Positions 43,575 to 54,399 of a stretch of 64,000 bases of DNA are shown in pieces. The notes below the pieces were generated by a model. That model did no database searches. It was not told where the DNA came from and worked only from the letters and a program-made list of their open reading frames with translations. A program made the translations under genes and the position numbers. The DNA comes from Isoetes taiwanensis (taxonomy: Eukaryota; Streptophyta; Lycopodiopsida; Isoetales; Isoetaceae), in contig JAJEKV010000021.1 of the NCBI GenBank assembly GCA_021234155.1, positions 10,467,523 to 10,531,522 on the forward strand. The letters run 5' to 3'. The stretch's first letter is position 1. The number at the start of each line of letters is the position of its first letter.

Positions 43575-46500
43575 CTCCCCCCCACCAAACGACACTCAGA
43601 GTGAAGAAAAGGAGGAAGTGTTTCTGATGGCGGGAACCCAGCAGTTTGAAAGTCGTCCTCACGTGAATGAGGACGGGCACCATTGTGGTAATTGCCTATG
43701 AGATCCTGGCGTGTTTGAAGAGCGTCTGGAGTGTTGAGCCCAAGTGCAGGATCTGCATCAATGAGAAATCTGGAGCGTACCATGTCTTCAAGGGCAGCAT
43801 GTGCCTCAGAAGGAACAAACTGGCATTCCATGAGAAGGCAGGTCTGGAGGCCAAATGCACTGACGCTGGCATTTGGGTTGCAATAAAAGATAGGACGCTG
43901 CCGATTTAGCGAGCTTAACAGGAGGCACTTGAGAGCAGCACAGAAACCTGCTTGACGGTGAACTGAAGGATCCGGTAAAGTGGCGGCATTCTTCAAGAAG
44001 GCATCAAGGCCATGGACAGCATGAGCGGGCGTTTGCCAACCACGCTCATTGGCAATATATATCCAATTTGCGGTGTGGTCCAAAGTGGCACCATCCTCCC
44101 AATTGGAGCGTCTGACAAAACGTGGATCCCAGCGGAGGTCCGTGGAAATCTGAGGAGGAGTCCACCCAGCATGGCCTTCCAGGATTTTGGTCCAAAAAGG
44201 AAGACGCCAATCAGAGGTGAGAAACCTTGGGCGTGGAGGGACACCAAGTGAAGCATATGGAGAGGGAGTCAGGCCCGTGGGCGTGGGCTGCTGAGCCTGC
44301 TCCCTGAATTCTCGAACAAGGTCTTGATCAAGAGCACGGCACCACTGGTCCCAATCTGAAGCAGAGAGCGGAGTAGAGACTGGAGGATTATCCCAATCCG
44401 TGGGTATCGTCTTACTGTCCAGAAGGGCACGCAGTTGATTGTAGCATGCCAAGTGCTGCATATAAACTTGTGCAAACTGAAGATCCTCAGGATGCGCTAA
44501 ATATGTCCGCACTTGTTCAAGTGTTTCTCCTTGCCACAAGGGTAAGTGATGAGCCAGCTCAGGCATGTACTCCTGGCCAAGAGTGTGAGAGCGATCATGA
44601 TCCTTTAAATAAAGGTTGTTATCCAGTAACAACCAGTGAGCGTCAGGGTTGCCAGAAAAATTTCGATGTGGCCCGCCTCTGAATTTATGCTGTGTATGAG
44701 CCAGATAGAAGTCATGAAAGATATACACCATTGGCTGAACAACTCGGAAGATGATCAAATCAGGATCTTCACAGTGGATTAGGTCGAAGACTAAGAAGGC
44801 ACAGAGTAAGCCTTTGTCTTCGACTGAAAGGTCCGGCCAAATCCTGAGAAAATCCTCACTGCAGAGCTGTGCATTAACCTGGCCATCTGCCGCGTACCAC
44901 TTCAGAAGAAAGAGGTGGCGTCGGGCAACCACATAATCCAGGTAACTGGAAGGAGGAGCGAAATCCACAGGAATGTGGAGAGCTATATTAATGTAACCTT
45001 CCTGTTTATGTTGTGCGTCTTCAGCAGATTGAACAGCTTCCTGAAGTTGATAGTCAAGGTCACGGATCTGATTCTCTTTTTCAAGGAGGAGACGGGATTG
45101 ATCGCGGAACCGTTTGTGAGGAAGCGTGCCATGTGAAGAAGATTGCCCAGGAGTATGGAGTCGAAGCGTGGCAATCTCGGCATCATCAATGATCTTCTCG
45201 TTTCTTAGCCTCGTGAAGGTGATCTTGAGAGGCATGAGTCGACCGGGTCGTCCGTGGAAAGCTGAGCTTCTAAAGAGGTGATTCGAGCATCTCGCACAGT
45301 AAGGTCGTGAACTTGATTGGTGTAACTTTGAGAGAGCTCTGTACACAGGGTGTTAAGCTTGGCAATGTCTTTATCCTTGTCGCCTAGGAGGCTATCCTTG
45401 GCCTTGACCTGCTCCAAAGAATTCTCGAATGGTGGATTGTAATCGAGCCTGCTGATCGCAAAGCGTGCTAGTCCGATCGCTGGCGCCTTTGAGATCCTCA
45501 CGGGCCCGTAAAAGAGCCTCGTGCTTCTGTTGAACTTTTTCTTCCAGGATTTGAACTTGCATGGTGGCAGCTTGAAGATCCTTGTGAACAGCTTCCGATG
45601 CCTCCAGGTACGCTTGAACGCCAGTCATGAAAACTTCTTGGGAGTCTTGTAACTTGAGGACAACGGCTTGAACATCCTGTTGATATTGATAGAGGGCCTG
45701 CCTGGGAGGAAGAGGTGCAGGGCCCTGTTGTGGCCGTGTCTGTGACGTCTGAGAGACATGATGAGAAGTGGGAGGCATGGATTCTGTGGAGGAAGAAGAG
45801 ACAGTAACATGCGTGGTGTTGTGTTGAACATTACGAGGAGAAGGTGGGCGTGAAGTTTCAGCCTGTTGGTTGTGAGGAAGGGAATGAAAGGATTGATGAG
45901 TGGAGGCACGAGAAGTGGAAGGTGACCCAGGGAGAGGAAGGTAATGACGGATGATGGCTTGAAGATGGGCACCCACAGAGGCTTCAAAGCCAGAAGAAGG
46001 GGCAGCCCGAATACGATCAACTTCATGAAGAAGTCTGAAGAACATCATTTGTGGCCAATCAATATGGTGAGGGGAGTGGATGGCCATGATGACAACATTG
46101 TAGAACTGTTTATTGATATGGGTGTTCTTGATGGAATACCCAAGCAATTTTCGCCACAGAAACTTTACAAAAGTGTCGTGGGTCTTGGCAATGTTGGTGA
46201 GGCGATGCATGTTGGCTTGATAAGGAGCTGCGCCATGCTTAGTGACATCCTGGTCCTGTAAGGCAGCCCAAGATAAAGAAGGTCTTTTAAGAGGAATGTG
46301 GAATACCTCAGAAATCAGAGCCTGAGTAAGCAAAATGGTGGTGCCATCGACCGTTGTGGCGTATCCTTCCGGGCTGTTGATTATATGAGTGACAAACTGC
46401 TTCAATTGCTCCGGATTTGGTGCGGGAAGGTCCTGTTGAGAGAATTCATAAAGCCCATGGCGTTCCGCTACTTCACGACTCGGACCAACTAGGGCTTCGC

Positions 46501-46588
46501 GAAAGGTGGGTGTTGAGAAGGTCACGGACTCAAAGAGAGCCGGATCCCGTGGAGCAGAAGCTTGAAGTTGTTTGGGTGAAGCAGCCAT
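43397..46588 (-). pseudogene. Extra ORF after integrase, frameshifted, ending in U3
   Basis: The likely start is MAASPKQLQASAP at 46588. The N-terminal 200 residues (TTILLTQALISEVFHIPL; YNVVIMAIHSPHHIDWPQMM) resemble the N-terminal globular domain of plant transposon-associated proteins of unknown function. A Ser/Pro/Gln-rich linker and a coiled coil (EEKVQQKHEALLRAREDL) follow. After two frameshifts near 45440 and 45230, a 600-residue aromatic-rich part (FLRIWPDLSVEDKGLLCAFL; FDLIHCEDPDLIIF) continues. It ends with about 58 residues read from U3, finishing TGTKRRRSDK, a nuclear-localisation-like basic tail. No envelope-type signal or membrane span is seen. The function is unknown. Confidence 0.7.
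43575..43584 (-). other. Polypurine tract
   Basis: On the minus strand TGGGGGGGGAG-like sequence sits directly against the 3' LTR, where plus-strand DNA synthesis is primed. Confidence 0.85.
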
Positions 46589-47053
46589 GGCGAAGAGCGT
46601 CGAAAAGGAACAGGAAGATCTGTCTTGAGAAGCCGGAGGGCGGAGAGCAGAAGACGAAAACGAAGATAGACGAAAAGGTTTTAGGGCGCACAAGGTGTGT
46701 CGAAGGGTCGTGATGAGAAGGAGACAGCAACCGTTGATGATGCCAGGTGGCGATAGATGCGAAGGAGGCGATTGAGAGGCAAAAATTTGGCCAAGTCCCC
46801 AAACAGTTAAGGGAATAGCAATGAACGGTGGAGATGAGACCGGAAGGAACAATCGGAGGTGACAGCTGGCGAAGGTACAAGCATTAATGTCCGACGGGCG
46901 TGAAAGGAAGGAATGTCATTTAATGCGGGCAACTCGAAGTGGGATATCATTAAAACGAAGGTGTCAGAAGGTACCATGGCTAGATATGCGGCGGGAGAAA
47001 AGATTCCAATTTAGAAACGGCCTTGCATTGCAATCACGTCGGCGAGTTTTCTG

Positions 47054-47096
47054 ATTGGTCCACGTCGACAGGATTCCCGTTGGTTGGGCTATATAA
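47054..47096 (+). promoter_or_regulatory. CCAAT- and TATA-like boxes, antisense to the gypsy element
   Basis: ATTGG at 47054-47058 and GTTGG near 47079 are inverted CCAAT-type words. TATATAA lies at 47090-47096, 40 bases before an ATG at 47136. The spacing fits a plant RNA polymerase II promoter reading the plus strand. Confidence 0.5.
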
Positions 47097-47135
47097 GACG
47101 AGCAGTGGGCGAAGCTGAGACACCCTTTGGCGACC

Positions 47136-47396
47136 ATGAGTATGGCAGCAGCTGGTTTGAACGAGAACTGCACGATGCCTTCGAATTGCCAGGAATGGAT
47201 CACCTGCAAGATGAACTGTCTGGACCTGTGGAAATGCCACAACCGTGGCATCCCTATGGATGGCTGGTGCAGTGGGATGGCTGAGCATTCCGACCCGCTG
47301 ACCAACCCCATGGAGGTGGTGGTGCATCTGCGCTGGGATCCGGAGCAGAACTACTACCATATCCTCCGCATAACCTCTGCTCCAAACCCGGAGTAG
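47136..47396 (+). CDS. Small antisense ORF in the gypsy element (86 residues)
   Basis: The frame from ATG 47136 to TAG 47394-47396 encodes a protein starting MSMAAAGLNENCTMP, cysteine-rich in the first half (CQEWITCKMNCLDLWKCHNR) and ending HLRWDPEQNYYHILRITSAP. I do not recognise it. It lies opposite to gag and pol, just after integrase, with TATA and CCAAT words upstream. Some Tat-branch gypsy elements are known to carry antisense extra ORFs in this position. An overlapping frame (47084-47284) is also open, so the frame is not certain. Confidence 0.4.
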   Translation: MSMAAAGLNENCTMPSNCQEWITCKMNCLDLWKCHNRGIPMDGWCSGMAEHSDPLTNPMEVVVHLRWDPEQNYYHILRITSAPNPE

Positions 47397-47518
47397 AGGG
47401 GTTTTTAACTTAGGATTTTGTATATAGGGCTGTGCCCATAGAGCTCTGCTCATAGCGGAAGTAAGTGAGCACTGCTCACATTTTGTAATTTGCCTCTACT
47501 AATATAAATATGCCGCTT

Positions 47519-50500
47519 TTAGTCATTATCTGTGGAGTCAGAATTGTGTGGTGCATCTTGTGTAGAACTGTCTGTAGCTTCTGTATGGAATTGTTTAAGG
47601 CGAAAGCCATTAACCAGAGTAGGTAATGGAGTGCCATCCAACTCAGCTAGCTTGAAAACACTTGGTTGAACCACTTGAATAATTTGATAAGGACCAAGCC
47701 ATCTGAACTTTAACTTGCCCGGAAAATTTTTGTAACGAGAATCATAAAGAAGAACCAAATCACCTTCTTTGAATGTTTTTGTCTTAAGACGTTTGTCATG
47801 CAAGGATTTCTGCAACTGTTGACCATGAAGAACACGAATGTAAGCATCGCGTCGAAGTTCATCTAACTGTTCCAGTTGATAAACCCTTTCCTTTAGTGCA
47901 GCTGGTGGATTATGTGCTGTAGCAAGTTGGAAACGGAGAGTCGGAAGAATATATTCAAAGGGCATGAGAGCTTCTTGACCATAAACCAATTTGAAAGGAG
48001 TGTGGCCAGTAGCAATTTTGAAACTAGTGTTGTAAGCCCAAAGAACAGTAGGCAACTTCTCTTGCCAATCTGTGCGAGAAGCATCACAGATTTTCTTGAG
48101 GACAGTGATGAGAGTTTTGTTGGTACTTTCAGCCAATCCATTGCCTTGAGGATAGTAAGGTGTACTCTTCCTGTGCTGTATTTGAAGATAATCCGTCAGC
48201 TCCTTGATGGTATGATTGACAAAATGCACGCCACGATCATTAACAAGTTCCGTGGGACATCCAAAACACGCAGCAGTGTTGTCTGGAAGTGCACAAGCTT
48301 CCGCCCATTTGGTAGCATAATTAGTGATGACCAGAATATAGCAAGCACGGGTGTGCCGCGCCGGTGGGTCCATGGGCCCCACAAAGTCCATTCCCCATTT
48401 GCTGAAGGAAAGTGGCGTGGCGACCGGCGTCAATGGAAGAGCGTCACGGGCCATGGGCTTTCCCACACGCTGACAGACGTCACACGTGCGAGCATAAGCG
48501 TGGGCATCTTTGAAGAGTGTGGGCCAGAAATATCCTGCCAAAAGAATTTTGCGTGTCGTGGCGTCACCACTAAAATGACCACCACCAAGCCCGTCATGGG
48601 CTTGTCGAACAATATCGGGCACCTCATGAGGGAGGACACAACGACGGAGGACCATGTCCTTGCCGCGTTTGTATAAGTGACCTGCAACCATGGTATAGTC
48701 ACGGACCTCTCTGAGAAACTGACGGCGGCGGGAGCGAAGCTTGTCTGGAGAGAGCGTCGGATCTTCAGGAGGAAGAGCACCAGTAAGAAGATATTGCTGA
48801 AAGTTGTGAAACCAATGGGGCGTGGCCGTGACCAGGAACAATTGAGCGTCTGGAAAGGCATCAGAAACACCCGTGGAGGGGTCATCTGTGTGAATGCGCG
48901 AAAGATAATCAGGCACCACATGAGACTTGCCTGCCTTATGAATAATTTCGAAGGGAGCAAATTCTTGCAGAAGAAGGACCCAACGAGCAATTCTACCCGT
49001 GGGCGTGGCTTTGTTGATTAAATAAAGAAGAGCTTGATGATCAACAAAGAACTTGATCTGGGTGCCCAACAAATAATGTCGGAAATGTTGGACACAGAAA
49101 ACTAAGCCCAAGGCTTCCCGTTCCGTGGCAGAATAGTTGCGCTCAGCAGGATTGAGTTTCCGGCTGGCATAACAGATTGGTTTATCCGTGTGTTCATCAT
49201 AGGCCTGAGAAAGAACAGCACCAATGGCAAAAGCAGAGACATCAACATGAACGTGAAAGGGCTTGTCCCATTGAGGAGGAACAAGTACCGGGGCCTGAGT
49301 AAGTAACAGCTTCAACGTCTGAAAAGCAGCTTCCGCTTGGGGATTCCAAGCCCAAGTGGATTCATCACCCGTGAGTTTATGAATGGGATCAGCTATAGCT
49401 GCAAGTCCAGGAATGAAGGTGGAATAGTAATTAACCTTACCCAGGAAGGAACGTGTCTCTTTGATATTAGATGGTGCTTGAGCCTTCAATACACAACTGA
49501 TTTTAGCGGGATCCGTGGTGATCCTATCTTTGCTAACCACATGACCCAAAAGAACACCTGAGGTGACGCAGAAAGTGCACTTCTCAGGATTGAGACTGAT
49601 GCCAGATTCATCATATTTTTGAAAGACAAGCTCTAACTTCTCCAAGTGATCATCCATGGAGTCAGAGGGCTGAAAAATCATCTTGAAAGATCCGAGAAAA
49701 GGTTGATCCTTCATATAGTCTTGAAAGACGAGAGCATGATGTTGAAAGGTTGAAGGAGAGTTTGATAAACCAAAAGGGACCACCTTGTAGGCAAAAGGTT
49801 CTCCCCGGGTGGTGAAGGTAGTTTTGAGTTGATCTTCTTGCTTGATAGAAATTTGATTGTACCCAGAGAAACCATCCATGAAAGAGTACATCTCATGACC
49901 AACAACCTCTTCAAGAACCTGGTCAGTGAAGGGAAGCGGGAAGTGATCACGCTCCGTAGCTTGATTGAGTTTTCTGTAATTCACGCAGACGCGGATCTTA
50001 CCATTGTGTTTGAGAGCAATGACGATGGGGCTCACCCATTCAGAGTGTTTGACCTCATAAATCAGGCCAGCAGCTAAGAGTTTGTCAATTTCGGCCTTGA
50101 CATGGTCACGGTAATTTGGGTTGAGCCTGTACTGTCGTTGCTAGATGGGGCGTGCATCAGGTTTGGTAGGGATGGTGAGTTCCCCCAACTCTTTTTTGAT
50201 ACCTCGAAGGTCTTTGTAGCTCCAAGCAAAAATATGTTTGAACTTCTTGAACAGCGTCACGGCGCGTGCTTTATAAGTGGATGGAAGTTTAGCAGCTAAG
50301 CGGACGGGTTGATTGTTACCAATGTCCACGATGTCCACTTCTGGAGTTTGAATATGAGGAACAACCTCCGTGTCCTGAACCTGATGAGCAGGAGGTTGAA
50401 GCATCACAGGAGGAGCAGCATTTTGAGTGGTGAAGAAAAGAGGCTGCTGAGTGGCATCAAGCAAGGGTTGATGCATGACGGCATTAACATCAACAGTCTC

Positions 50501-50775
50501 CGAAGAAGGGGTTGTGTCAGAAAAATGATCAAGACGTTGAATGCGATTGCAGGAAGCCAGGTAAGGGTCCAAGAGAGCAGCCACAGCCTGGTCCTGATCC
50601 AGCGTCATCTCACCCCAAGGATCAGCATACTCCGGATGGGATGAGAGAGGCAGACCCGCGGGTGGAGCTTGAACATGATAAATATTTTGTGCTTCTTCAG
50701 AGTCAGTGTCAGAGATGGAAGGTTCAGCATTCTCGACAGAGATCAATTTGCCAGTTTCCAAATCCATAGTGGCAT
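47519..50775 (-). pseudogene. Gypsy pol: reverse transcriptase, RNase H, integrase
   Basis: RT shows IRVCVNYRKLNQAT, YSFMDGFSGYNQI and VPFGLSNSPSTFQ. The catalytic Y/F-x-DD box is missing: the reading passes from KMIF directly to QPSDSMDDHLEKL. RNase H keeps HVHVDVSAFAIGAVL, YSATEREALG and FFVDHQAL. Integrase has the H-H-C-C finger (HDGLGGGHF...CDVCQR), GMDFVGP, NDRGVHF and GLAESTNKTL, so D-D-E is present, although some 20 residues are missing before FGCPTELVNDRG. A GPY-type module (FRWLGPYQIIQVV) ends it. A TAG at 50141-50143 splits the 1082-codon frame, where CAG is expected. It can copy nothing as written. Confidence 0.92.
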
Positions 50776-51778
50776 TGAGATCAAGGGGGAGTCACTTAGA
50801 AGAACCCCCCAAACCACGTGCGTAAACATGAAGGGGTACTTTTGTGGGTTCTTAGTATGTATACCTACGGTACAATGTACCTTTTTTTTTTGAATTCTTC
50901 GTATACTAACGGAGAGGGGTGCTCCGTGGCGGGGAACCGAACATGGTATGATACGGAGAAGGGCTAAGTGATTCGGCAGCCTATTCGTAGGGGGCATCAA
51001 TCAGATTGCAACACTAAGATTACTGGTAATGTTTTTATTTTGTTCTACTCGTTTTTTTCCTTGGATGGGATTACAAATTTGAAAACGATTTGGCTTCCTC
51101 TTGAGATTTTTTTCATCTTGTTTGGAGGATGGGTCACGAATGCTGAAACAAATAGATATAGTTTAGAAAGAGAAGATAAAGTGCTTTTTGATAGCTTTGT
51201 GGCCAATCAAATAAAAGGTTTGTTTTTATATTTATTTTAATAGTTTCTTTAATTTTTAATATATTGATTAACTTGGTGTGTGTTTTTATTTTTGCAGGTG
51301 ACAAAGGGAAGAACAAGGTTGCTTAGTCTTTGGCCAAGTATAAACAGCCTTGGATTTTGCTTCATGCTACCTCAATGCCACTTTAGTTGGATGTCATGAT
51401 TTTCTTGGGTTGTAAAAACTATGGTTTTGAGTGAATCACCTGATATTTGCATATGATTACTGAAGCTTAATGTTTTGAGATGTGAAGGAGAATGCGAGAC
51501 TCATATGAGCAAACATTATCAAACATGATACTTCAATTCAGTTTCAACATCAATCTTCTAGTAACTATAACTATATATACTTAAAGGAAGTTACGTATAC
51601 ATATTGGGGGTATATGTAATGTTCACAGAAGGTCGTATACGAGGGGTTTTTTAATTGATAAATGACGTATAAAATTGGGAGGGGGTATATGCCTGCAAAA
51701 TTTGAAAATCGTATGGTAGGGGTTTTTTATTAAAAAAGTGTCGTACATAGGGGTTTTTTTACAACCCTACGTACGCAG
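50776..51778. mobile_element. 1.0-kb insert in pol, unidentified
   Basis: The protease frame ends at MGDMPP and the RT frame resumes at MDLETG. Between them 1003 bases have no pol similarity, and GTGGCAT flanks them on both sides (50769-50775, 51779-51785). Near the right end GGGGTTTTTT follows TCGTATACGA, TCGTATGGTA and TCGTACATA, a set of subterminal repeats. A plus frame (50968-51240) and a splice acceptor TTTTTGCAG at 51290-51298 suggest a captured exon pair. This fits a small DNA transposon; the superfamily is not clear. Confidence 0.6.
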
Positions 51779-52865
51779 GTGGCATATCCCCCATAGGATA
51801 GGTGCACCCCCCGGGATTGAGATGTCCATCTGTAATGACAAGTTGGTCCGTGGCCCAGTAATGAATACTCTTAGCCTGGCGGAGAAAAGGTCTACCAACC
51901 AGCATTTCATAATCACCAGGGTCTTCTCCAGCTTTCCAAACGCCAAATTCCAAGGGGAATTTGAGATCTCCAATGCTGATATGGAGAAGAGGAGTGACAC
52001 CTTGGGGGCGCGTGATATGGCCATTTGCCAACTTGATGTCATAGGGAGCACGGTATAATTGTTTGATGCCCAATTGCTTTCAGAGCTTATCAGTAATAAG
52101 ATTGACGGCACTACCACCATCAATTTGAACATGATTGATGTGCTGATTGCCCACCGTGGCGTGCACCGTGGGTGTGGAGGTCGCAACAGCTCCAACCAGA
52201 ACCGTTGGAAGAGGTAACTGATCTTTGAGAGCCGGACAGAGTTTCAAAATGGTGGCCAGGCTCAAAGGAATCTTGATCTTGGCAAGTTCTTCTTGAAGTT
52301 CTAAAGGAACATGAGAAAAAGGGTCCGCCGGATCTAGTGGAGCCGGAGTCTGTGGTAAAGAAGCGGACACTTCTTTGAGAAGCTCTACCTCAGCAGCAAT
52401 GTTTGGATACGGCTGAGAGCGGGTACTTGTGGATGACGACGGCGCTGTCTGACGCTGCTGAGCTCTAGTGGTGGCGTGAACATTTGCCAGTGTGCGGCCT
52501 TCCGCAGCCTGCATGAGTTTAAGAATACTGTGTCTCACTTTAGGCATGACGTGAGGCATGAGTTTGTCAAGATCAGGCGCGAAATGAACTTTTTTTTCAT
52601 CTTCATGAGGGACTGTTTCCACAGCAAAAGCGGGTTGCGTGTCGTGAGGGATGATTGTCAAGGGGCGTGAAGCCCGTGTCTGACGTGAGACGAGGCCAAC
52701 CCACTTTGACTGCTGAACGGGAGGGTTGAGAGCCTGATAAATCTCCTCTTGAGCTTGTTGATCCATAGGATTGGAGGTAGATGCAAATTGCTGAGGTCGC
52801 TGTTGTTGAGGCGGCCGTGGAGGCTTCCTCAAAACAGGACGGGGGCCTTGTTTACCGTTGGCCAC
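51779..52865 (-). pseudogene. Gypsy protease region
   Basis: The minus frame has a Gln/Pro-rich linker, then VHATVGNQHINHVQIDGGSA and VNLITDKL. DGG replaces the usual D-T/S-G as in several plant gypsy lineages, and is the aspartic protease active site that cuts the polyprotein. After a TGA at 52080-52082, where TGG is likely, the same frame goes on with KQLGIKQLYRAPYDIKLANG, FGVWKAGEDPGDYEMLVGRP and FLRQAKSIHYW, the flap and the conserved LGRPFL-type end. It is interrupted at MGDMPP by the 1.0-kb insert. Confidence 0.8.
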
Positions 52866-54040
52866 CCACAGTTGATAAGCCGTGAGGCGTACTGAAGCTG
52901 GTTGATTGGAACCTGGAAGTTGGACTTGAACTTGAGGAAGTTGAGGACACGCCGTGGTGGTGTGACCCCATTCATGACAATGATAACATTGAGCCTTGGA
53001 AGGATCAAATGGAGGACGGGAGCCTTGTCCTCGTGACTGCTGAGATTGCTACGTGGGTTGATACTGCTGAGGTGGTTGAGTTTGATATTGCTGAGGTGGA
53101 TATGGCTGTTGTTGTTGAGGCGTGGTCTGTACTTGAAAAACCATTTTATTTTCGAAGGGTGTAGGATGAGAACGAAAGTGCATTCTTCCGCTATGTGATT
53201 GCACATATTGCACCTTTTACAATGAGGAGGTCCATTGGAGGAGTTGCATTCATTGGCCGATGGCCCCGATATTTACAAATATGACACCACCGTGATCGTT
53301 GAGGATTGGTTTGCCGAGGTCGGATCGCAGATTCGGGGAACCATGACGGGGTATGAAAGGGAGTTCCAGAGAGCAACACCCGAAGAAGAGACATTGACCG
53401 AAATTGATTGACCAATTCAATCGCCCGCTCCGCAGACTTTGGACGCTAGGTATTCGGTCATCGGTCGAATGGCGGGAGGAAGCCTTGCGCAAAACCGGAT
53501 GAGAATCGGGCTTTGTGTGGGGTACTCCTGGAGTTTACTGATGAGAATGTGAAGACGGTCGGTAAAATCACGCGCAGACTCGGTTGGTTGTTGCTGCAGA
53601 TCATTTAGTTGCTTGAGTAGTAATTGATCATCGTCCGTGGTACCGTAATGAGACAGAAATGTTGTTTTCATTTCATGCCAGATTTGCTTCCAGTGGCTTT
53701 TGTTGGCCATTAACCACTGATGAGGGGCGCCTCTGAGCGTGGTCGAAAAGATATGAAATTTGAGTTGTGGTTGCGCATGACCATTTAGAATGGCCAAGGC
53801 TTCGAATTCCTCCATGTGGGCTTGAGCACTCTGATCCAGGGGTTTGCCTTTAGTGTTGCCAAAAGTTGGATAAGTCAGCTTCAAATTATGAGTTGGAGAT
53901 GAAGGCGGAATGGGCGCATAGATAGGTGGATTCGGTGGAGGATATGCAGAAGCATAGAGAGGTGGAACAGCCGGGGGCTGAGAACATGGGGGTGGGACGG
54001 AAAAACCCGGTGGGCCAGAGAAAGTAGCAAGCAGCACCAG
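52866..54040 (-). pseudogene. Gypsy gag: capsid and zinc knuckles
   Basis: The capsid frame (53417-54037) has KGKPLDQSAQAHMEEFEALA, GAPHQWLMANKSHWKQIWHE and QQQPTESARDFTDRLHIL, matching Retrotrans_gag. Downstream, in shifted frames, two or three C-x2-C-x4-H-x4-C knuckles occur, one as CHICKYRGHR (53265-53290) and one as CYHCHEWGHTTTAC (52955-52995), with another cysteine cluster (CNMCNHIAEEC) between them. Gag packages element RNA. The frame is broken by at least three shifts, and at its start by the LTR element at 54041. Confidence 0.82.
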
Positions 54041-54399
54041 TGTTAATGTTGAGTTCTTGGCATGCACCCTGCAGCAGCAGTCTATGACTGCCGGATGCTA
54101 CAAAGCTGCCATGCTCATGATCACAAAGCAAGAACAAGACAAAGAAATATGTACAAAGAATGAAGGGAATGTGGCCAAATGAGGCTCTCCAAATTTGAGA
54201 TAAAACCTGAGTACATCTGAAGAGGCTCTGGTCTAATATAATGTAGACCGCAAATCTGAGCCGTACATCTAACTAAATCTAAGCCATACACTTAATTTAA
54301 CCTAAGCATGCCAAGTGTCAGTCTGCCACCACTGACACTAACATGTGCACAATGTTAACCACCTACATGTGCACAATGTTAACCACTAGGTGGTTAACA
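54041..54399 (-). repeat. 3' LTR of nested element
   Basis: 359 bases, matching 56635-56991 closely. Near its right end ACATGTGCACAATGTTAACC is tandemly repeated. Confidence 0.9.

Larger units (their letters stand above)
46589..47518 (-). other. Region between integrase and the extra ORF
   Basis: Non-coding on the element's sense strand. It holds the antisense ORF and its promoter-like region (47054-47396). Confidence 0.5.

Noticed and set aside
46298-46713. Plus-strand genes opposite the extra ORF
   Set aside because: Shadow frames of the long minus-strand ORF; no promoter-like words or motifs.
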